Assembly (NCBI GenBank): GCA_937996625.1
Contig: CALKVA010000013.1
Span: forward strand, 1 to 61,457
Length of the DNA: 61,457 nucleotides
Origin: UBA5951 sp009936885
Lineage (GTDB): Bacteria; Pseudomonadota; Alphaproteobacteria; Puniceispirillales; Puniceispirillaceae
Reading direction: 5' to 3'
Shown: one piece after another, positions 36,344 to 45,035 of the stretch
How positions within the stretch are numbered: the stretch's first letter is position 1
Layout of the letters: each line of letters starts with the position of its first letter
Notes under the pieces: model-generated
What the model was told of the DNA's origin: nothing
Seen by the model: only the letters and a program-made list of their open reading frames with translations
Databases searched by the model: none
Translations under genes and position numbers: made by a program

Positions 36344-37393
36344 GTGACGATTGACCATAGTTTTTTACCTGAACCAGAACCTGTATCAGTCGCTAGAATA
36401 ATAGAATTTGGCAACTGTTTTCTGCGCAAAGGCAGTCCTGATTTTATGGTTAAAGATGTTGGGACATTAGACCAAGCAGCATCAGAGTTTTTAGTTTTTG
36501 CGCTCAGCAAGCAAGTAATAAAAGAGCTTAAATTTTCGCATGGATACGCGTTGATTTGCACACAAGAATTGTTAGAAGAATTCGGAGAGACTATTTTATC
36601 TGGTGCCGAGGTAATTTTGGTATCGCAAAATCCAAGATATTTGTTCGCCCAAGTCTGCTCCATTATCTATCCAGAACAGGGGACTAATTTGGGTAGTATC
36701 CATCCAACAGCGCAGATAGATAAGAGCGCAAATATCGCACAAGACGTAATAATCGGGCCGTTTTGTTGTATAGCTGCTGACGTGACTATTGGCAGGGGTA
36801 GCAGTCTTGGTGCAGGGGTTAACTGTGCTCAATCGGTAAAAATCGGAGAAGATTGTCAAATCGGTGACTATGTAACGCTAGAAAAGACAATTCTTGATAA
36901 TAATGTATCGATAGGACAGCATTGTACTGTTGGAAAAGCAGGGTTTGGGTTTGAGTCACATGAAAATAATATTCAAAAGATTCCCCATCTTGGGCGTGTG
37001 ATTATTGGACGCAGCACCAGTATTGGTGCCCATTGCTGCATTGATAGAGGAACTATTCAGGATACACACATCGCGGATTTGGTTATGATTGATAATATGG
37101 TTCATATTGCCCATAATGTACAGATTGGTAGGAAGTCAATTATATTAGCTCAGGCTGGGATAGCTGGTAGTAGCATTATAGGCGTAAATTGTATTATTGG
37201 TGGTCAGGCAGGTATAGCAGACCATGTGAAAATTGTATCAGGTACTGTTATTTTGTCTCGCTCTGGCGTAACAAAATCTATAACCAAAGCTGATATATAT
37301 GCAGGTTTTCCAGCAATTCTTGCCAAGAATTACTGGCGAGAGCGGGCACAACTTCGCCGATTAGCCAAACATGTTAAAAAAGATGAAGGATAA
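36344..37393 (+). CDS. lpxD: UDP-3-O-(3-hydroxyacyl)glucosamine N-acyltransferase
   Basis: Third step of lipid A synthesis, adding the amide-linked hydroxyacyl chain. The 349-residue protein has an N-terminal uridine-binding domain (about 1-105) and then a left-handed beta-helix of hexapeptide repeats (about 110-320) with the catalytic His in HIAHNVQIG. Start is GTG at 36344, four bases after the skp stop. Order lpxD-fabZ-lpxA-lpxI-lpxB follows, giving the early lipid A pathway in one unit. Confidence 0.95.
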   Translation: MTIDHSFLPEPEPVSVARIIEFGNCFLRKGSPDFMVKDVGTLDQAASEFLVFALSKQVIKELKFSHGYALICTQELLEEFGETILSGAEVILVSQNPRYLFAQVCSIIYPEQGTNLGSIHPTAQIDKSANIAQDVIIGPFCCIAADVTIGRGSSLGAGVNCAQSVKIGEDCQIGDYVTLEKTILDNNVSIGQHCTVGKAGFGFESHENNIQKIPHLGRVIIGRSTSIGAHCCIDRGTIQDTHIADLVMIDNMVHIAHNVQIGRKSIILAQAGIAGSSIIGVNCIIGGQAGIADHVKIVSGTVILSRSGVTKSITKADIYAGFPAILAKNYWRERAQLRRLAKHVKKDEG

Positions 37394-37397
37394 AATT

Positions 37398-37853
37398 ATG
37401 TCTGAAATATTCGAAATGGATTATCGTGATATCGAAGCCGCAATACCACATCGTCCCCCGTTCCTTCTTATCGACAAGGTTACAGATATTGTGATTGGGC
37501 AATCAGCTGTTGGGATAAAGGCTGTAAGTGGAGGGGAACCTTATTTTGCAGGTCATTTTCCAGGTAATCCTGTTATGCCAGGGGTACTGATTATAGAATC
37601 CTTTGCGCAGGTAGCTAGCTGTATGTTTGTGCGTGCCATGCCTGGTGAAACAGAAGGTAAGTTATTTTTTTTAACAACTGTTGATAAGGCAAAGTTTAGA
37701 AACCCTGTTCGACCAGGAGATATGCTATATCTGAAAATTAAAAAGACAGGTGGTAAGGGGCCATTGCAAAAATTCAAAGGGTTAGCCGAAGTTAATGGGG
37801 TCAAAATGGCCGAGGCAGAATTATCTGCGATGGTTGTATCAGCAAGTCAATAA
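37398..37853 (+). CDS. fabZ: (3R)-hydroxyacyl-ACP dehydratase
   Basis: Dehydrates beta-hydroxyacyl-ACP in fatty-acid elongation. It competes with LpxA and LpxD for hydroxyacyl-ACP, which is probably why it is kept in the lpx operon. The 151-residue hot-dog protein has IPHRPPFLLID and the catalytic His in GHFPGNPVMPGVL, with the usual Glu in IESFAQVA. I chose ATG at 37398, seven bases after AAGGA; earlier in-frame ATGs at 37371 and 37383 lie inside or at the end of lpxD. Confidence 0.95.
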   Translation: MSEIFEMDYRDIEAAIPHRPPFLLIDKVTDIVIGQSAVGIKAVSGGEPYFAGHFPGNPVMPGVLIIESFAQVASCMFVRAMPGETEGKLFFLTTVDKAKFRNPVRPGDMLYLKIKKTGGKGPLQKFKGLAEVNGVKMAEAELSAMVVSASQ

Positions 37854-37890
37854 TCTGATATAATAAGTTTATCATTAAATAGGACGTATA

Positions 37891-38709
37891 ATGTCGCCAG
37901 CTATCCACCCAACCGCAATTATTGATAAAAAAGCCCAGATTGGAAACAATGTAAAAATTGGGGCTTATTGTGTAATTGGTGAAGATGTAATCTTACATAA
38001 TGATGTGTGTTTACACTCCCATGTTGTGGTTGAAGGGCCAACAGCGATAGGTAGAAAAACTCAGATTTTTCAATTTTCAGTGATAGGGACACCTGCACAG
38101 CATAATTTATTTAAAGGAGAGCCTGCATCTTTAGAAATTGGAGAGGGAAATATTATTCGTGAAAAAGTTTCTATTCATCGCGGCACAAAAATTGGTGGAA
38201 TGAAAACAGTTATTGGAGACAATAATTTTATTCTTGCTGATTGTCATGTTGCCCATGATTGTAATGTTGGAAACAATAATATCCTAGCAAATGGAGTTGC
38301 CTTGGGGGGGCATGTTACATTAGGCAATAATTGTTATATGGGCGCTTATTCTGCAGTGCATCAATTTGTGAGAATTGGCGATATAGCTATGATAGGCGCA
38401 ATGGCTAAAGTAACTGAGGATATTATTCCCTATTCAATAGCAGATGGATCGCCATGCAGATTACGAAGCGTAAATACAATTGGTCTTAAGAGGCAAAAAA
38501 TTTCTAAAGCTCAGATATCAGAAATCAGAGCCGTATATAAAAGGGTATTTAATCAGGGTGGTGATTTTGCATCAAGATTAATACAGGCTAGAAAAATATT
38601 AACCATCGCTGAGAGCCCTGCTTGGAATATGTTGGAATTCATCAGTATGAGAGATAAGCGCCCTATTTGCATGCAGAAAAACGCTAACGATATTGTAACG
38701 GAAGTTTAA
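37891..38709 (+). CDS. lpxA: UDP-N-acetylglucosamine O-acyltransferase
   Basis: First step of lipid A synthesis. The 272-residue product is a hexapeptide-repeat beta-helix (about 1-185) followed by a helical C-terminus. The catalytic His is in DCHVAHDCNVG; IHPTAIID begins the protein, and QFSVIGTPAQHNLFKGEP is the substrate loop split by normal spacing. AGGACG upstream serves as ribosome-binding site. Stop codon abuts the lpxI start. Confidence 0.96.
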   Translation: MSPAIHPTAIIDKKAQIGNNVKIGAYCVIGEDVILHNDVCLHSHVVVEGPTAIGRKTQIFQFSVIGTPAQHNLFKGEPASLEIGEGNIIREKVSIHRGTKIGGMKTVIGDNNFILADCHVAHDCNVGNNNILANGVALGGHVTLGNNCYMGAYSAVHQFVRIGDIAMIGAMAKVTEDIIPYSIADGSPCRLRSVNTIGLKRQKISKAQISEIRAVYKRVFNQGGDFASRLIQARKILTIAESPAWNMLEFISMRDKRPICMQKNANDIVTEV

Positions 38710-39546
38710 ATGTCAGAGGTAGCTAAATTATCTTGTAAATATGGCCTGATTTGCGGTGCAGGAACTGAGCCTCTAATAATAGCAGAAATACTTTCTAACA
38801 GGGGTATTTCGGTTTTTATTATTAAGCTATATGGAGAGGCAGATGCAGATTACAGCGAGTTTGAACATATAGATTTAAAAATTGGTCAGCTGGAGAAAAT
38901 GTCTAAATATCTAGCAGATGCGGGCTGTACGGAAATTATATTATCAGGGAAAATTAGAAATTTATCGCTTTTCAAAGTCAATCCTGATTTTTCCGCGTTA
39001 AAAATATTAGCGCAACACATTAAATTAGGAGATAATTTTCTGTTAGAATCTGTTTCAAAATTTTTTGAAGAAAAGGGGTTTATTGTTGTTCCTCAAGATA
39101 AAATAAGACCAAGAGAGTGTCTTCCAGCGGGCTATGTCTTAGGGCCGATACCAGAGGGCAGAATAGCAGATGATATCCAAATTGGGATTAGCTATATGGC
39201 GCAATCAAGCCAGTTTGACATAGGGCAGGCGGTAATTGTTCAGTCTGGTAGATTTATTGCCATTGAAGCGACAGAAGGCACGGACGCTATGATAAAAAGG
39301 GCGTCAGGAATGATAAATCCAGATAATTCACCTGCAATTTTTATTAAAATGGCAAAACTGTATCAATCTTTGGAACATGATTTACCAGTTTTTGGCCTCG
39401 ATACGATAAAAATGTTGCAGGCGAGTAATATTAAAATCGCATGTTTGCACGCCGAAAACTGCAAACTTTCAGTTGGCTTAAATGATGTTGAATCTGCTGC
39501 AACACAAGCAGGGATTAGCCTATATGCTGTAGATTATGAGAGGTGA
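38710..39546 (+). CDS. lpxI: UDP-2,3-diacylglucosamine pyrophosphatase LpxI (DUF1009)
   Basis: Hydrolyses UDP-2,3-diacylglucosamine to lipid X. LpxI is the non-homologous replacement for LpxH and is the usual form in Alphaproteobacteria. The 278-residue protein shows the family pattern: N-terminal GLICGAGTEP (Rossmann-like domain), SGKIRN, then the C-terminal DUF1009 core with DIGQAVIVQSGRFIAIEATEGTD broken across two strands and the later FGLDT..M. The gene starts immediately after lpxA and overlaps lpxB by 11 bases. Confidence 0.9.
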   Translation: MSEVAKLSCKYGLICGAGTEPLIIAEILSNRGISVFIIKLYGEADADYSEFEHIDLKIGQLEKMSKYLADAGCTEIILSGKIRNLSLFKVNPDFSALKILAQHIKLGDNFLLESVSKFFEEKGFIVVPQDKIRPRECLPAGYVLGPIPEGRIADDIQIGISYMAQSSQFDIGQAVIVQSGRFIAIEATEGTDAMIKRASGMINPDNSPAIFIKMAKLYQSLEHDLPVFGLDTIKMLQASNIKIACLHAENCKLSVGLNDVESAATQAGISLYAVDYER

Positions 39547-40693
39547 ATGCTTTTATATACTTGCCGGAGATGCATCTGCAGATTTGCTAGCTGCACGCCT
39601 AATGTGTGCGATTCACTCAGATATAAATAAGCCGATAAATTGGATTGGTATTGGCGGCGAGCAAATGCAAAAGCAAGGTCTTGAAACTAGCATTCCGATG
39701 TCTAGTTTGACTGTGATTGGAATCCTTGATGCTGTTACTTCCTATAAACGCCTATTGAAAATAGCAAAAGAACAGGTTGCTCAGATAATGGTGGCGCGGC
39801 CAAAGGCAATTTTTACAATTGATACTAAACAATTTGCGCTAAAATTTGCGATGCTTCTGCGCGTTGAAATGGATAAAGCAGGATGGCACGTCCCAATTAT
39901 CCAGCTTGTTGCTCCCACTGTCTGGGCATGGGGGCAATGGCGAGCCAGAAAATTTGAGACTGCGTTTGATAAAATTCTATGCCTATTCCCTTTTGAGCCA
40001 TCTTATTTTAATTCAGATAAAACAGATGCCGTCTTTGTAGGGCACCCTTATGGATATCTGTCTATCCAACCTGAAGCGTTAGATGATAATAGCAAGAAGC
40101 GCTCAAACTTGATTGGGCTATTACCGGGTAGTAGAAAAAGAGAAATTGCAGATAATCTTCCAGATATTTTAAAAGCAGCAGAGTTGTTCTCAGCTCGATT
40201 TCCGGAATGCCAGTTTATTTTGCCGACGACATCTAATCTTGAAAAAGATATTCGCCGTCACCTTAAAAACTATCAATTGAACGTAGAGATTGTTGTAGGC
40301 GTAGATGCTTTTGATAATTGTTTATTAGATATAACCTTAGCAATTTGCGTTTCTGGCACGGCTACTTTGCAACTGGGCTTACACGCCATCCCAGCCATAA
40401 CCTGCTATAAAACAAATCCTATAAATATTATGCTAATGAAGTCTTTGTTTAAGTTAAAAGACCCAATCCTACCCAATATCCTATTGCAAACAGAAGTATA
40501 TTCTTGCTTTCTTCAGTCGAAACAAACACCGAACAATCTTTCATCTGCATTGGTTCAGATTTATGATGATATCTCTTCGCATCAACACAAAATGATACAA
40601 CACGCACAAAGATTGCAACACATCCTTGTTGGTTGCGAAGATGATTTTGAGAAAGCCCTTGCAAAGGCTTTAAATATCACAGAGTTAGTTTGA
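39536..40693 (+). CDS. lpxB: Lipid A disaccharide synthase
   Basis: Joins lipid X with UDP-diacylglucosamine to form the lipid A disaccharide. The 385-residue GT-B glycosyltransferase has the N-terminal GDASADLLAARL, the middle PTVWAWGQWRARK and the nucleotide-sugar segment LLPGSRKREI, then a C-terminal region with SGTATLQLGL. It overlaps lpxI by 11 bases and ends two bases before the convergent gltA stop. It closes the 14-kb run that began at rpsB. Confidence 0.95.
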   Translation: MRGECFYILAGDASADLLAARLMCAIHSDINKPINWIGIGGEQMQKQGLETSIPMSSLTVIGILDAVTSYKRLLKIAKEQVAQIMVARPKAIFTIDTKQFALKFAMLLRVEMDKAGWHVPIIQLVAPTVWAWGQWRARKFETAFDKILCLFPFEPSYFNSDKTDAVFVGHPYGYLSIQPEALDDNSKKRSNLIGLLPGSRKREIADNLPDILKAAELFSARFPECQFILPTTSNLEKDIRRHLKNYQLNVEIVVGVDAFDNCLLDITLAICVSGTATLQLGLHAIPAITCYKTNPINIMLMKSLFKLKDPILPNILLQTEVYSCFLQSKQTPNNLSSALVQIYDDISSHQHKMIQHAQRLQHILVGCEDDFEKALAKALNITELV

Positions 40694-40695
40694 AC

Positions 40696-42006
40696 CTATT
40701 TTCTATGAGTCATTGACAAAAAAGAGCGCTTTTTTGGGCCTGTATAGAGCTGTCTTGGCCTTCCAATACGCTGCATCGGGTCTTCTATCATTTCTTTCCA
40801 TTGTGAAATCCAGCCAACTGTTCTGGCAACGGCAAAAAGAACGGTAAACATAGATGTCGGGAACCCCATCGCTTTTAAAATAATACCAGAATAGAAATCA
40901 ACATTAGGGTATAGTTTCTTATCAATAAAATATTGATCATTAAGTGCTATATTTTCTAATTCCATAGCTAGTTCTAAAAGCGGATCATCAATGCCAAGTT
41001 TGTTTAATACATCATGGCAGGACTGTCTCATTACCTTAGCGCGGGGGTCAAAATTTTTGTAAACCCTGTGACCAAAACCGAATAGGCGGAATGGATCATC
41101 CTTGTCACGAGCGCGGTTTACATACTCTGCAATATTCGACTTATCCCCAATTTCTTGAAGCATATTAAGAACAGCTTCATTTGCGCCACCATGAGCAGGA
41201 CCCCATAGAGAGGCAATACCAGCTGCGATACAGGCAAACGGATTAGCACCAGAAGATCCAGCAAGCCGTACCGTAGATGTAGATGCATTTTGCTCATGGT
41301 CTGCATGTAAGATTAATATTTTATCCATAGCATCTGCTATAATGGGATCTGGAATGTAATCTTCTGCTGGGACAGAGAAACACATTTGCAGGAAATTCTC
41401 AGAATAACTCAGCTCATTCTTTGGATAATTAAATGGTTGGCCTATTGAATATTTATAGGCCATCGCGGCGAGAGTAGGCATTTTTGCGATAAGCCTGCGA
41501 GATGCGATCATCCGTTGATGCGGGTCTTGAATATCTGTTGAATCATGATAGAAAGCAGATAGCGCGCCTGTTACACCGCATAATATTGCCATTGGGTGTG
41601 CATCTCTGCGAAAACCCCTGAAAAAAGTAGATATTTGTTCATGCACCATCGTGTGATGGGTTATTGCATCTATGAACTCATCTTTTTCAGTTCTGTTTGG
41701 TAACTCTCCATTTAAAAGAAGATACGCAACTTCTAGGAAATTCGATTTTTCTGCAAGGTCTTCAATAGAATAGCCGCGATGGAGAAGAATGCCCTCATCA
41801 CCATCGATATAAGTAAGCCCAGATATACAAGAGCCTGTTGCACCGTATCCAGGGTCAAAGGTAAATTTATTGGCTGCTCCGTAAAGTCCGCGCACGTCGA
41901 TAACATCTGGACCAATGGTTCCCTTCATCACCGGGAGTTTAACGTATTCGCCCGTTAAATCATCTGTCAATGTCATGGTGTGATTGTCATGCTGCAACTT
42001 ATTCAT
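40696..42006 (-). CDS. gltA: Citrate synthase (type II)
   Basis: Condenses oxaloacetate with acetyl-CoA as the entry step of the TCA cycle. The 436-residue protein matches the hexameric Gram-negative citrate synthase: N-terminal small domain (GTIGPDVIDVRGLYG), catalytic His residues in LHADHEQNASTSTVR and in FGFGHRVYKNFDPRA, and the catalytic Asp near the C-terminal third (NVDFYSG). It converges with lpxB with almost no gap, and it is on the same strand as gltX. Start ATG at 42006. Confidence 0.97.
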   Translation of the reverse strand: MNKLQHDNHTMTLTDDLTGEYVKLPVMKGTIGPDVIDVRGLYGAANKFTFDPGYGATGSCISGLTYIDGDEGILLHRGYSIEDLAEKSNFLEVAYLLLNGELPNRTEKDEFIDAITHHTMVHEQISTFFRGFRRDAHPMAILCGVTGALSAFYHDSTDIQDPHQRMIASRRLIAKMPTLAAMAYKYSIGQPFNYPKNELSYSENFLQMCFSVPAEDYIPDPIIADAMDKILILHADHEQNASTSTVRLAGSSGANPFACIAAGIASLWGPAHGGANEAVLNMLQEIGDKSNIAEYVNRARDKDDPFRLFGFGHRVYKNFDPRAKVMRQSCHDVLNKLGIDDPLLELAMELENIALNDQYFIDKKLYPNVDFYSGIILKAMGFPTSMFTVLFAVARTVGWISQWKEMIEDPMQRIGRPRQLYTGPKKRSFLSMTHRK

Positions 42007-42072
42007 TTTTTTCCCCAGTAACGCAATTCAAAAATGACTGCTTTTTAGATTAGCCAATTTAAAGTATTTTAT

Positions 42073-42084
42073 AATATCGATATT
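42073..42084. promoter_or_regulatory. 12-bp palindrome in the gltA leader
   Basis: AATATCGATATT is a perfect palindrome in the 106-base gap upstream of gltA (minus strand). It could be an operator; in AT-rich DNA a chance origin is quite possible. Confidence 0.2.
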
Positions 42085-42112
42085 TTGAGCCTATTATATC
42101 CACAATAGCACT

Positions 42113-43501
42113 CTAATTGCAAATCTGATAAATACGATATTTCACCTCGTCAAAACCCAAAGAATATATGAGATCAAATAGTGCAGGCGCAGATTTATTT
42201 CCAGTCAATACAATTCTAAGTGGGATTCCTAAATCTTTCATTTTTAGGCCTTTTTCTGCAAGCCAGCTATTCATAAAACTTTGAAAGGCGTCAGCATCCA
42301 AAGGCGTCTTATCAACAATATCAGAAAAAGATTTTAAGATAGTGCAACTATCGTCTGTGATTAATGCCTTAACGTCACTCTCAATTTCAGGTGCGCCGTC
42401 ATAAATTAAATAGTCAATCTGAGATGAAAGCTCGTTAATGATAGAGGCTCTCTCAGTTAGATGTGGGTAAAGTTTATTAAATCTTGCCTCAAACGCGCTG
42501 CTTATTGTTTTGTTTGGTTTTTGATGATGGTAACTTAAAATTTGCTTGTACAGGGTTTCTGCGCTCTGTTTTTTTAACCAATATGCATTTACCGAAATTA
42601 GTTTATGCATATCAAATCTTGCAGGCGATTTTCCAATTGAGCGCCCATCAAACCAGGATATAGCCTGCGTTAAAGAAAAATATTCGTTATCACCATGAGA
42701 CCAGCCGAGCCTTGCTAGATAATTATTCATTGCATCTGAATAAATCCCCATATTCTTATAGGTATCAATGCCAGTAGCACCATGGCGCTTTGACAGCTTG
42801 GCCCCATCTGTTCCATGTATGAGCGGAATATGCCCAAAAATGGGAGCCTTCCAGTTTAAGGCATTATAAATTTTAGTTTGCCGAATTGCATTATTGAGAT
42901 GGTCATCTCCTCTAATAATATGAGTGATGCCCATATCATAATCATCTACAACTACTGCAAGCATATAAGTTGGAGTTTCATCACTTCGCATTAGCACCAA
43001 ATCATCAAGCTGTTTATTTGCAACGCTAACTTCGCCCTGAACCAGATCATCAATAATAGTGTCGTTTTCATCTGGCATTCGAAGACGTAAAACAGGTTTT
43101 TGATCCTTATCGCCATTATAGCTAGGAACTCTCCATGGGGAGCGAAATGGTGTTCCGTCCTTTTTATTTTCTTCACGCAATGTCTCAATTTCTGCTGGTG
43201 ACAGATAACAATAATAAGCTGCACCAGATGCCGCCAGTTCATTGGCAACTTGCTTATGTCGGTTTACATTATGAGATTGATAGATTGCAGGCTCGGTGCC
43301 TTCAAGGCCAAGCCATTTTAAGCCCTCAAAAATAGCTTCGATTGCATCACTTGTTGAGCGCTGTCTATCTGTATCTTCAATTCTAAGCAAATAGCGGCCA
43401 CCATAGTGTTTGGCAAATAAGTAATTAAAAAGAGCCGTACGAGCACCCCCAATATGTAAATATCCTGTCGGAGAAGGTGCAAATCGAGTAATGACCGTCA
43501 T
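42113..43501 (-). CDS. gltX: Glutamyl-tRNA synthetase
   Basis: Charges tRNA-Glu (and in many Alphaproteobacteria a second GltX charges tRNA-Gln for amidation). The 462-residue class I enzyme has the HIGG signature in SPTGYLHIGGARTALFNY at about 17-20, the KLSKRHG motif near residue 240 and a helical anticodon-binding region after about 320. It ends 106 bases before gltA. It starts 36 bases from the comEC remnant, which is transcribed divergently. The conventional order gltA-gltX-comEC-lexA is therefore visible with comEC degraded. Confidence 0.96.
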   Translation of the reverse strand: MTVITRFAPSPTGYLHIGGARTALFNYLFAKHYGGRYLLRIEDTDRQRSTSDAIEAIFEGLKWLGLEGTEPAIYQSHNVNRHKQVANELAASGAAYYCYLSPAEIETLREENKKDGTPFRSPWRVPSYNGDKDQKPVLRLRMPDENDTIIDDLVQGEVSVANKQLDDLVLMRSDETPTYMLAVVVDDYDMGITHIIRGDDHLNNAIRQTKIYNALNWKAPIFGHIPLIHGTDGAKLSKRHGATGIDTYKNMGIYSDAMNNYLARLGWSHGDNEYFSLTQAISWFDGRSIGKSPARFDMHKLISVNAYWLKKQSAETLYKQILSYHHQKPNKTISSAFEARFNKLYPHLTERASIINELSSQIDYLIYDGAPEIESDVKALITDDSCTILKSFSDIVDKTPLDADAFQSFMNSWLAEKGLKMKDLGIPLRIVLTGNKSAPALFDLIYSLGFDEVKYRIYQICN

Positions 43502-43537
43502 TCTTTATTAATCCTTATTTGCTTAGTATTCTTGTAG

Positions 43538-44290
43538 ATGAATTATTCTAGGCCGCTTTATAGCATGAGAAATAATATATGGGCAGGCATGATTCCACAA
43601 AGATATAGTTTTTTCTGGCTTGTAGGGTTTTTTATAGTAGGAATTCTACTCATAGATATTATGCCATTTAGACTACCCACAGCGATATATTTGGTACTAA
43701 TTTTTGGGGTGATACTGCTTGTCCGTGATATTTTGATTTTTAATCAGAGTGGTTTTTATTATTACAGCAAATTGGTGCTATTATTTTTTCTGTTAGGTTT
43801 ATCTGTCTCTGGTTTGCATTTAAATCTGAAATAATACGCTTATTTTAAATTCAGTTTATACAGGCACCGTAACAGCTCGGATAGGTTTGATTGAGAAGTA
43901 TGAACAAAATTGAATCCGTCTTACAGTTGCCCCAACTATTAGCGATACTGATGTAAGTCTTCAAGCACTGCGTAATTTTGTATTTGGTCCTATGATACGC
44001 ATGATTATCAGATTAGTGACACTTGGCAATGTAAGCAGAGCAGAGCTGATGGAAGTGAAAACTTATATATATGTTTTTCTGGCACGAATATTGTTGTTCA
44101 AATAGATAATGAAATGCTGATGCAGCTGGGCGATAATGAAGCTCAAGAAACAAACTATTATAATAGATGTACCTTAGTGCCTGAATGAGCGGAGCAAGGT
44201 TCACTAACAGGGGTGCTTTTACCTAATCAAATGATGCATTTTAAATCAAATCAAACAAGTTATGGTTTTAAGCCGTGGCGATTGGATTAG
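43538..44290 (+). pseudogene. comEC: Decayed comEC (DNA-uptake channel) remnant
   Basis: Between gltX and lexA, where many Alphaproteobacteria carry a full comEC (about 700 codons), only about 750 bases remain. The first 98 codons (43538-43834) form an intact frame with hydrophobic segments and a GLSVSGLHLNLK end, like the N-terminal membrane region of ComEC. After a frameshift, about 43842-44010 reads TGTVTARIGLIEKYEQN, stop, IRLTV, like the DUF4131 domain. In a third frame, about 44015-44290, I read a W-C-x(12)-C pattern, a later Cys and a single internal TGA at 44186, then ...KPWRLD and the stop, like the ComEC C-terminus. The middle, including the competence and metallo-beta-lactamase core, is missing. 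This identification is inference from position and short resemblances. Confidence 0.6.
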
Positions 44291-44296
44291 GCGTGG

Positions 44297-44971
44297 TTAG
44301 CGATATTTACGAATTAATCCACATAGCTTTCCTTGAATGCGCACCTGATTATTTGTAAAATAACGTGTTTCATATTGCGGGTTAGCAGCTTCAAGTGCGA
44401 CACGTCCTGATTCGCGTTTAAACTTCTTTAAAGTGGCCTCATGCCCGTCAACTAAAGCCACTACAATATCCCCATTTAAGGCCTGTTCCGTTTTTCGGAG
44501 TATAACCGTATCACCATCGTGTATGCCTGCATCTATCATTGAGTCGCCAACAATTTCAAGGGCATAATGCTCTCCTGATTCTATCATGCTGGCGGGAATA
44601 GATAAAAATGATGACGGATCAGAAATAGCTTCAATGGGTGTGCCAGCTGCAATTCTGCCAAGCATCGGAAGTTCAATCTGATGCGAGGTTTGAAATGGAG
44701 CATGGATAATATTAGTATCTGTATTAGTGTCTATTTTCTGGTTTGTTTCTAAAGCTGTATTTTCATTTCTAATAATCTCTATAGCTCTTGCCCGGTTTGC
44801 AAGGCGCCTGATAAATCCGCGCTCTTCAAGCCCGCTTATTAAGCGGTGAATTCCCGACTTGGAGGCAAGACCAATAGCCTGCCTCATTTCATCAAATGAA
44901 GGGGACGCTTGATGTTTATGTTCATAATCTCGAAGAAAATTTAATAATTCACGTTGTTTAATAGTTAACAT
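44297..44971 (-). CDS. lexA: SOS repressor LexA
   Basis: Represses SOS genes and cleaves itself when RecA is activated. The 224-residue protein has the winged-helix DNA-binding domain (MLTIKQRELL..SPSFDEM, about 1-65), the Ala109-Gly110 cleavage site (GRIAAGTPI), catalytic Ser144 (GDSMIDAG) and Lys182. The start is ATG at 44971. A frame from 45013 would add 14 residues but would span the LexA box at 44989-45003, so it is rejected. The gene is on the same strand as moeA, 64 bases downstream of its end. Confidence 0.96.
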   Translation of the reverse strand: MLTIKQRELLNFLRDYEHKHQASPSFDEMRQAIGLASKSGIHRLISGLEERGFIRRLANRARAIEIIRNENTALETNQKIDTNTDTNIIHAPFQTSHQIELPMLGRIAAGTPIEAISDPSSFLSIPASMIESGEHYALEIVGDSMIDAGIHDGDTVILRKTEQALNGDIVVALVDGHEATLKKFKRESGRVALEAANPQYETRYFTNNQVRIQGKLCGLIRKYR

Positions 44972-44988
44972 AACCAGCCTCGCTATCT

Positions 44989-45003
44989 GTTCTTTGTTTG
45001 TTC
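44989..45003. promoter_or_regulatory. LexA box GTTC-N7-GTTC upstream of lexA
   Basis: The alphaproteobacterial LexA operator GTTC-N7-GTTC matches exactly, with TTTGTTT as spacer. It ends 18 bases upstream of the lexA start on the opposite coordinate side, so lexA is predicted to repress itself. A second, imperfect candidate (GAAC-N7-GAAT on the plus strand, at about 45018-45032) lies close by. The motif family is established knowledge; the regulation is inference. Confidence 0.8.
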
Positions 45004-45035
45004 TATCACACAAAAAGAGAACAAATCAAGAATAT

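Noticed and set aside
42073..42084. AATATCGATATT palindrome as a firm regulatory site
   Set aside because: A 12-base palindrome made mostly of A and T is readily found by chance in AT-rich DNA; no second copy or overlap with promoter elements was seen, so it is only listed at low confidence.
44972..45013. N-terminal extension of LexA by 14 residues
   Set aside because: It would run across the LexA operator at 44989-45003, and LexA proteins begin at the MLT..Q..LL segment, which matches the ATG at 44971.
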